Assembly: GCA_964628985.1 (NCBI GenBank)
Contig: CAZVNJ010000078.1
Coordinates: 1-8,101 of the forward strand
DNA from: SURF-43 sp964628985
Lineage (GTDB): Bacteria; Chloroflexota; Dehalococcoidia; UBA2979
Direction of reading: 5' to 3'
DNA length: 8,101 bases
Shown: positions 4,429 through 8,101 of the stretch, in pieces
How positions within the stretch are numbered: position 1 is the first letter of the stretch
Layout: every line of letters starts with the position of its first letter
Translations under genes and position numbers: made by a program
The notes under the pieces: model-generated
What the model was told of the DNA's origin: nothing
Database searches by the model: none
What the model saw: only the letters and a program-made list of their open reading frames with translations

Positions 4429-5675
4429 TATTCGATGTGGAATCGGAGCGCGGCGTGAGCCGCGCGCAGCGCCGCTTCGACCTCCTCAGGCCCGTCCCCG
4501 CGCGCAAAGATGAAGCCGAGGTACTCCGTGCCCTCCGGCAGAGGAATGACGCGGCCGCCGACCGGGATGCTGATCGTGACGCTCTCGATGAGGGGAATGC
4601 CCTCAGCGGCGGCGACGCCCTCAACGGCGCGGAGGGTGCCGGCGCGGGGGATGGGCAGCATCATGACGCCCGCCGCACGCGAGTCCCGTTCGTAGGTCGG
4701 AACGCCAGCCCCTGTCGCGTGACGTAGCAGCAATTCCTCCAGGCTCATGCCGGTGCCGAACTGCAGCGTGCGCGCGCACAGGCCGCCGATCGAGCGCGCG
4801 GCGACGTCGATTGGGTAGGCCTGGCGACCGTCCAGCCGCAGTTCCACGTGCACCGGCCCGTCGCGCAGCCCAAGCGCGAGGCAGGATCGCTCCGCTGTCT
4901 CCTCGATCTGCCGCTGCTGATCGACCGGGAGCCGCGAAGGCGTGACGTAGATCGTCTCTTCGAAGAACGGCCCGACGAGCGGATCGGGCTTGTCGAAGAT
5001 GGCGAGCGTGCGCAAGTGGCCCTCGTCAAGCAGGCCTTCCAGCGAGACCTCGATGCCGGGGATGTAGCCCTCGATGAGGACGCGGTCGGCGTGCTCGGCC
5101 CCGCATTCGGCAAGCGCTTCCTCCGTGGCGAGTATGGCGGTGACGCGACGGAAGGCGTCCACGAAGCCGGCCTCGTCGTCGGCGCGGATGACGCCTCGGC
5201 TTGCGGAGAGAGCGAGGGGCTTGATCACCACGGGGTAGCCGACGCGCTCGCGGACGGCAGCGGCAATCGCCTCGGGCGGGTCTTCGACGCGCGCGACGTG
5301 CCAGGCGGGCGAGGGAAGGCCGGCGGCCTGCACCTTCGCGCGCAGCAGCGACTTGTTTCGCGTGGCCTCGACGGCGCTCACGGGGTTATGCGGGAGTTCG
5401 AGGCGCCGGGCCGCGCGGGCCGCAAGCAGCGTCCCTCCGTCGTCGACGGCGACGATGGTGTCGACGGGGTGGAGGGTGGCGTAGGCCTCGATTTCGGTGG
5501 CGCCGCGCTCGAGGTCGACGAAATCGAAGGTGGCCAGGGCGCCGTGCGAGCCCCCCTCGAGGGGCGACCGGCGGTCGGTGCCGACCACGACTTCCACGCC
5601 GAGGCGCGCGGCGGCTTCCATGAAGTCCGGTGCCCGATAGGAGGCGGACGGGATCAGCAGCATGACGCGCGGCAT
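4428..5675 (-). CDS. ATP-grasp ligase, L-amino acid ligase/carnosine synthase-like
   Basis: 415 aa from MPRVMLLIPS. AAGGAG (5686-5681) lies 5 nt upstream, which fixes the start; the frame is open further to 6383 but that is non-coding shadow over the hydrolase. Domains: an N-terminal pre-ATP-grasp fold (1-105, ending IVAVDDGGTLLAARAARRLELPHN), the ATP-grasp core (about 106-320) with RNKSLLRAKVQAAGLPSP, the nucleotide-binding VVIKPLALSASRGV (149-162, K152), IEGYIPGIEVSLEG (201-214) and a metal-site segment HVELR (E278) plus PIDVAARSIGG (288-298), and a C-terminal ~80-residue domain (AGVMMLPIPRAG to the end) like the LAL C-terminal domain. Such enzymes activate a carboxylate as acyl-phosphate and join it to an amine, often making dipeptides. 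The usual E-x-N of the metal site appears as D290-x-A292. Substrates are unknown. It follows the hydrolase by 37 bp in an apparent operon. Confidence 0.82.
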   Translation of the reverse strand: MPRVMLLIPSASYRAPDFMEAAARLGVEVVVGTDRRSPLEGGSHGALATFDFVDLERGATEIEAYATLHPVDTIVAVDDGGTLLAARAARRLELPHNPVSAVEATRNKSLLRAKVQAAGLPSPAWHVARVEDPPEAIAAAVRERVGYPVVIKPLALSASRGVIRADDEAGFVDAFRRVTAILATEEALAECGAEHADRVLIEGYIPGIEVSLEGLLDEGHLRTLAIFDKPDPLVGPFFEETIYVTPSRLPVDQQRQIEETAERSCLALGLRDGPVHVELRLDGRQAYPIDVAARSIGGLCARTLQFGTGMSLEELLLRHATGAGVPTYERDSRAAGVMMLPIPRAGTLRAVEGVAAAEGIPLIESVTISIPVGGRVIPLPEGTEYLGFIFARGDGPEEVEAALRAAHAALRFHIE

Positions 5676-5712
5676 CGCGACTCCTTGCGGAATCGAGTGT
5701 AGGGCGGCCGGA

Positions 5713-6558
5713 TCAGGCGGGGAGGCCGAGGAACGAGCGGAGGGCCTCGCGCGTCTCACGGGGTGCCTCGATCCATGGCTCGTGCCCGCCCGGCACCGTG
5801 ACGCGACGGGCGCGCGGAAGCGCCGCAACAAGGGAATCGCAAGCGAAGGCGGGGCGCGGGTCGCCAGCGCCCTGCAGGACGAGGACCGGTAGATCCAGCG
5901 CGGCGCACCGCGCGGCCATCGTGGTCGTTTCGATGGCTGTGGCTTCCCCGTGCAGTGAGCGATTGGCCTGAACGTTGACCGGGAAGCGGTGGTCGTAGTG
6001 GGCCTCGGCGAGTGCGGCGGCGTGGTCCCGGTCCGCGTAGTTGGTGGCATCGAGGAGACGCCCGAGTTCGATTTCTTCCTCCGCGCTGCGCACCCGTCCG
6101 GCCAGGGCCTCGACGCGAGCGGCCGTGTTCCCGAGGCGGGCCAAGCGCTCCGCCGCATAGGCCTGCCCCGGCCCGTGCGCCCACTCGATCCCGGTGCCAC
6201 AGAGGTAAAGGAGTCGCTCCACGCGGCTCGGGTACGCGAGGGCGTAATGGAGTGCGAGGCTCGCGCCCCAGGAGTGCCCGCCGAGGACGAAGCGCTCCAC
6301 CCCAGCGTGCCGGCGGACAGCGTCGAGGTCTGCAATGGCCTGGGCGAGTGTGAACGGTCCCTCCGAGCGGGCCGACCGGCCACAGCCGCGCTGGTCCCAC
6401 CGCACGACGGTGTAGCCGTCGTCGACCATGGCGGCGAGCGGCGCGAGCGTGTCCCAGTAGCCGGGGCCGCCGTGGCAGAGGATCAGAGGTGGACCGTCGC
6501 CGGTCGTCTCCCACCAGAGGGCAGCATCGTCCTCGGTCGTGATGTATGTCTCGGGCAT
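5713..6558 (-). CDS. Alpha/beta hydrolase, proline iminopeptidase-like (peptidase family S33)
   Basis: 281 aa from MPETYITTED. Motifs: HGGPG (29-33), which forms the oxyanion hole and is typical of proline iminopeptidases; DQRGCGRS (55-62); the nucleophile elbow GHSWGAS with Ser96; the acid Asp233 in LQGAGDPRPAF; and His259 in PGGHEPW. The catalytic triad is complete. Residues about 125-215 are the helical cap that defines substrate choice. Family members release N-terminal proline or other residues from peptides, or hydrolyse amides and esters, usually in the cytoplasm; no signal peptide is seen. The ATG at 6558 is chosen over a frame extension to 6612, because the protein aligns to the family from here and the extension would run into the hairpin at 6599-6627. 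Pairing with an ATP-grasp ligase suggests linked peptide or amide metabolism (inference). Confidence 0.87.
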   Translation of the reverse strand: MPETYITTEDDAALWWETTGDGPPLILCHGGPGYWDTLAPLAAMVDDGYTVVRWDQRGCGRSARSEGPFTLAQAIADLDAVRRHAGVERFVLGGHSWGASLALHYALAYPSRVERLLYLCGTGIEWAHGPGQAYAAERLARLGNTAARVEALAGRVRSAEEEIELGRLLDATNYADRDHAAALAEAHYDHRFPVNVQANRSLHGEATAIETTTMAARCAALDLPVLVLQGAGDPRPAFACDSLVAALPRARRVTVPGGHEPWIEAPRETREALRSFLGLPA

Positions 6559-6598
6559 TCTGATCCCGGGCGCTACGCGGTCTCGGCTGCCTGCACAC

Positions 6599-6627
6599 AG
6601 AGACGCCGGCACAGGGCCGGCGTCTCT
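6599..6627. terminator. Strong GC-rich hairpin, 12-bp perfect stem
   Basis: AGAGACGCCGGC (6599-6610), loop ACAGG, GCCGGCGTCTCT (6616-6627): a perfect 12-bp stem with a 5-nt loop. It lies 30 nt after the stop of the Fe-S carrier gene and 40 nt before the hydrolase start. Neither strand has a T-tract after it, so it is either a GC-type (partial) terminator, an RNA processing or stability element separating the two genes, or an attenuator for the hydrolase/ligase pair. The structure is certain and its role is inferred. Confidence 0.6.
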
Positions 6628-6657
6628 CGATCTCGGACGGCTCGCGGGCCTCGGATG

Positions 6658-7032
6658 CTAGTGGCCGCCGCAGGCACAACCGCCTGAGCCACAGCCGCCC
6701 GCCGCGGGTGCGCCCATGGCGTTGGGGGCGGTGATGGAGAAGCCCTGCTGCATGACGTCCTCGACGTAGTCGATGGAGGCATCCTCAAGCGTGGTGGCTG
6801 AGGCCGGGTCCACGAGGAAGCGAAGCGAGCCGACGGTGATCACGGCATCGTCAGCCGAGGCGGTGTCCAGCCCCATGCCGAAACGAGGTGCACCGCCGCC
6901 GCAGCCGCAGGCACCGCCGCCGCAGCCACCGCCGCCCGCCTGGACGAACACGCGGATGCCCTGGTCCGCCTCGCGTTCACCGATGAGGCTCGCGAGCCTC
7001 TCCTGCGCCAAAGAGGTAACGGTGAGGTTCAT
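6658..7032 (-). CDS. A-type iron-sulfur carrier (IscA/ErpA/HesB-like) with extra Gly/Cys-rich clusters
   Basis: 124 aa from MNLTVTSLAQ. GGGGAGG (7043-7037) lies 4 nt before this ATG, so the GTG extension to 7050 is rejected. The A-type fold is evident: VTSLAQERLASLIGERE, then IRVFVQAGGGGC, RFGMGLD, VGSLRFLVDPASATTLEDASIDYVED and GFSITAPNA. A-type proteins normally hold a cluster with one Cys after the GGGC strand and a C-terminal CxC. Here the first site is expanded to C37, C42 and C44 in a Gly-rich loop. The C-terminal motif is displaced and expanded to C114, C119 and C121 with a terminal His124. Expected role: receiving and delivering Fe-S clusters to apoproteins in the cytoplasm. The extra cysteines may bind additional metal or alter cluster type (inference). 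Downstream of the RecQ-like gene by 119 bp on the same strand. Confidence 0.85.
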   Translation of the reverse strand: MNLTVTSLAQERLASLIGEREADQGIRVFVQAGGGGCGGGACGCGGGAPRFGMGLDTASADDAVITVGSLRFLVDPASATTLEDASIDYVEDVMQQGFSITAPNAMGAPAAGGCGSGGCACGGH

Positions 7033-7049
7033 GGATCCTCCCCAACACA

Positions 7050-7063
7050 CCGCTCCAGAGCGG
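7050..7063. repeat. Inverted repeat upstream of the Fe-S carrier gene
   Basis: CCGCTC-CA-GAGCGG, two perfect 6-bp arms with a 2-bp centre, located 18-31 bp upstream of the carrier ATG and just before its ribosome site. It could be a protein-binding operator (for example for a cluster-sensing repressor) or a leader hairpin. No sequence match to a known Fe-S or iron regulator box is claimed. Confidence 0.35.
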
Positions 7064-7151
7064 CGAAGTACGTCTGGGTGACTTGCTTATCTTCGCTTAC
7101 CCGGCAAGCCCCGGCAACCGAGGGGACCGCTGCGGGGGGCGGACCGTCCTC

Positions 7152-8101
7152 CTAGTCCACCCGCTCGTGGGCCGACACGACCTCGAGCAGATCGCGGCCG
7201 AAGCGCTCGACCCGTGACTCCCCCAGCCCCCACACCCGCATGAGGGAGTGCATGTTCTTGGGGCGCAGCCGGACGAGGTCCCGCAAGGTGCGGTCCGCGA
7301 AGATCGTGTAGGCGGGTGCGCCCTCGGAACGGGCGCGCTCCGTGCGCCAGGTGCGCAGCGCGATGTACAGCGGGTCGTCCGGGCGGACGTCGTCCTCGAA
7401 GGGGACCGTGGGCGTAGCACCGGCGCGTGCCGGTCGCAGCCCCAGCGCGGGCTGTACTGCCGGGTTCGAGGCCGGGGGGGGCGCCTCGGGGTGGGCCGTC
7501 TCCCACTCGGCGATGAGGCGGAGGAGGTCTTGCCCAAACCACGCCGCACGACGTTCCCCAATCCCCCATACGGCCCGGATCGCGTCCATGGACCTCGGAC
7601 GGAACGTGGCGAGTTCGCGCGCCGTGCGGTTCTCAAAGACGAGGTACGGGTCGCGGTCGGTCGAGCGGGCGAGTTGCTCGCGGAAGGCGACGATGTGGTC
7701 GTACAGGTCAGGCGGGTAGGCGGGGGCCTCGTCGTGCTCGTGGCGGCCGAGGCAGTTGTCGCAGGCCTCGCACTTCTCGACGGGGTCCTCGCCGAAGTAG
7801 CGGAGGATGAGGCCACGGCGGCAGGCGGTGGTCTCGGCGTACTCGGCCATCTCGCGGAGGCGGGCCTCCTCGTGGGCGCGGTGGCGGAGGATGCCTGAGA
7901 CGTCGATCGGCGCGTTGAGATCGGTCGAGGTGAGGCGGAGGGCGACGGGATCGATCAGGCCGGAGTCACGCAGGGCCGCGACCGTCATGGCAAAGCGATC
8001 GGGGTCCTCGTCGCCGACGGCATACGGGAGGCGTCCGTCGGCGTCCGCGCTGCGCACCCACTTCTGCCAGGCGGCGCGGACGGCGAGGGCGTCCGGGTGG
8101 G
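7152..8101 (-). CDS. RecQ-like ATP-dependent DNA helicase, C-terminal part (truncated by window edge)
   Basis: The last 315 residues are visible; the frame stays open to the right edge, so the helicase core lies outside the window. A RecQ zinc-binding motif is present: CRRGLILRYFGE, then CEACDNC, with four cysteines (93, 110, 113, 116 of the visible part) in the pattern C-x16-C-x2-C-x2-C, the same spacing as in E. coli RecQ. Two HRDC domains follow: about 133-204 (with VFENRTARELATFRPRS, then WGIGERRAAWFGQDLL) and about 243-312 (with IFADRTLRDLVRLRPKN, then WGLGESRVERFGRDLL), separated by a Pro/Ala linker. HRDC domains bind DNA and direct RecQ to junction substrates. The first HRDC begins only ~17 residues after the last zinc Cys, leaving no room for the usual winged helix there. 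RecQ enzymes unwind forks and recombination intermediates. Confidence 0.88.
   Translation of the reverse strand, partial: HPDALAVRAAWQKWVRSADADGRLPYAVGDEDPDRFAMTVAALRDSGLIDPVALRLTSTDLNAPIDVSGILRHRAHEEARLREMAEYAETTACRRGLILRYFGEDPVEKCEACDNCLGRHEHDEAPAYPPDLYDHIVAFREQLARSTDRDPYLVFENRTARELATFRPRSMDAIRAVWGIGERRAAWFGQDLLRLIAEWETAHPEAPPPASNPAVQPALGLRPARAGATPTVPFEDDVRPDDPLYIALRTWRTERARSEGAPAYTIFADRTLRDLVRLRPKNMHSLMRVWGLGESRVERFGRDLLEVVSAHERVD

Noticed and set aside
4840..4855. Second parS-like sequence (AGTTCCACGTGCACCG)
   Set aside because: Only the left half and core match (12 of 16); it is inside the ATP-grasp coding sequence, where HVELR is a conserved protein motif, so chance is the better explanation.
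4848..5702. 284-residue plus-strand open frame
   Set aside because: Antisense to the well-supported ATP-grasp gene; no recognisable domain and no ribosome site.
5676..6383. N-terminal extension of the ATP-grasp frame (to 651 residues)
   Set aside because: It overlaps the hydrolase in another frame, has shadow composition, and a strong AAGGAG ribosome site fixes the start at 5675.
7248..7898. 216-residue plus-strand open frame near the right end
   Set aside because: Antisense to the RecQ-like gene, whose zinc and HRDC motifs are unambiguous.

Overview
The window is GC-rich, densely coded bacterial chromosome. The gene content (an NfuA-type scaffold, an unusual A-type Fe-S carrier, an ATP-grasp amino-acid-ligase-like enzyme, a RecQ-like helicase with two HRDC domains) and the -10 hexamers placed 6-7 nt before start codons fit Chloroflexota best. 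Actinobacteria- or Deinococcota-like lineages cannot be excluded from sequence alone, and this placement has low to moderate confidence. There are no rRNA, tRNA, IS element or CRISPR signals.

Layout. At 1-136 (-) is the start of a small hydrophobic membrane protein, truncated by the window edge. It diverges from a three-gene (+) cluster: a helical protein of unknown function (155-712), a TPR-like helical protein (718-1158) and an AlkD-like DNA alkylation repair HEAT protein (1148-1918). The spacer at 1919-2071 holds an exact 16-bp parS centromere, TGTTCCACGTGAAACA (1984-1999). It also holds the promoter and a candidate operator array of a VapBC-type toxin-antitoxin pair (antitoxin 2072-2320, PIN toxin 2317-2712). 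A short unknown protein (2727-3029) and a lipoprotein (3064-3627) form a small (-) operon convergent with the toxin. NfuA (3775-4380, +) faces a (-) run reading from the right edge: RecQ-like helicase C-terminus (7152-8101), Gly/Cys-rich IscA/ErpA-like carrier (6658-7032), S33 alpha/beta hydrolase (5713-6558) and ATP-grasp ligase (4428-5675).

How the parts relate. Two Fe-S cluster carriers (NfuA and the A-type protein) flank a hydrolase/ligase pair that looks like peptide or amino-acid amide metabolism. The AlkD-like and RecQ-like proteins are genome-maintenance functions. The parS site implies an origin-proximal position and a ParB-loading locus.

Most notable: (1) the exact parS site; (2) phased ACTC/GAGT half-sites around the antitoxin promoter; (3) a shared TAGGATA element that supplies -10 hexamers on both strands for two apparently leaderless divergent genes, with the same geometry at the antitoxin and nfuA; (4) the extra cysteine clusters of the A-type carrier; (5) the HRDC-duplicated RecQ tail without the usual winged-helix spacing. 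No complete undescribed defence or biosynthetic system is evident.
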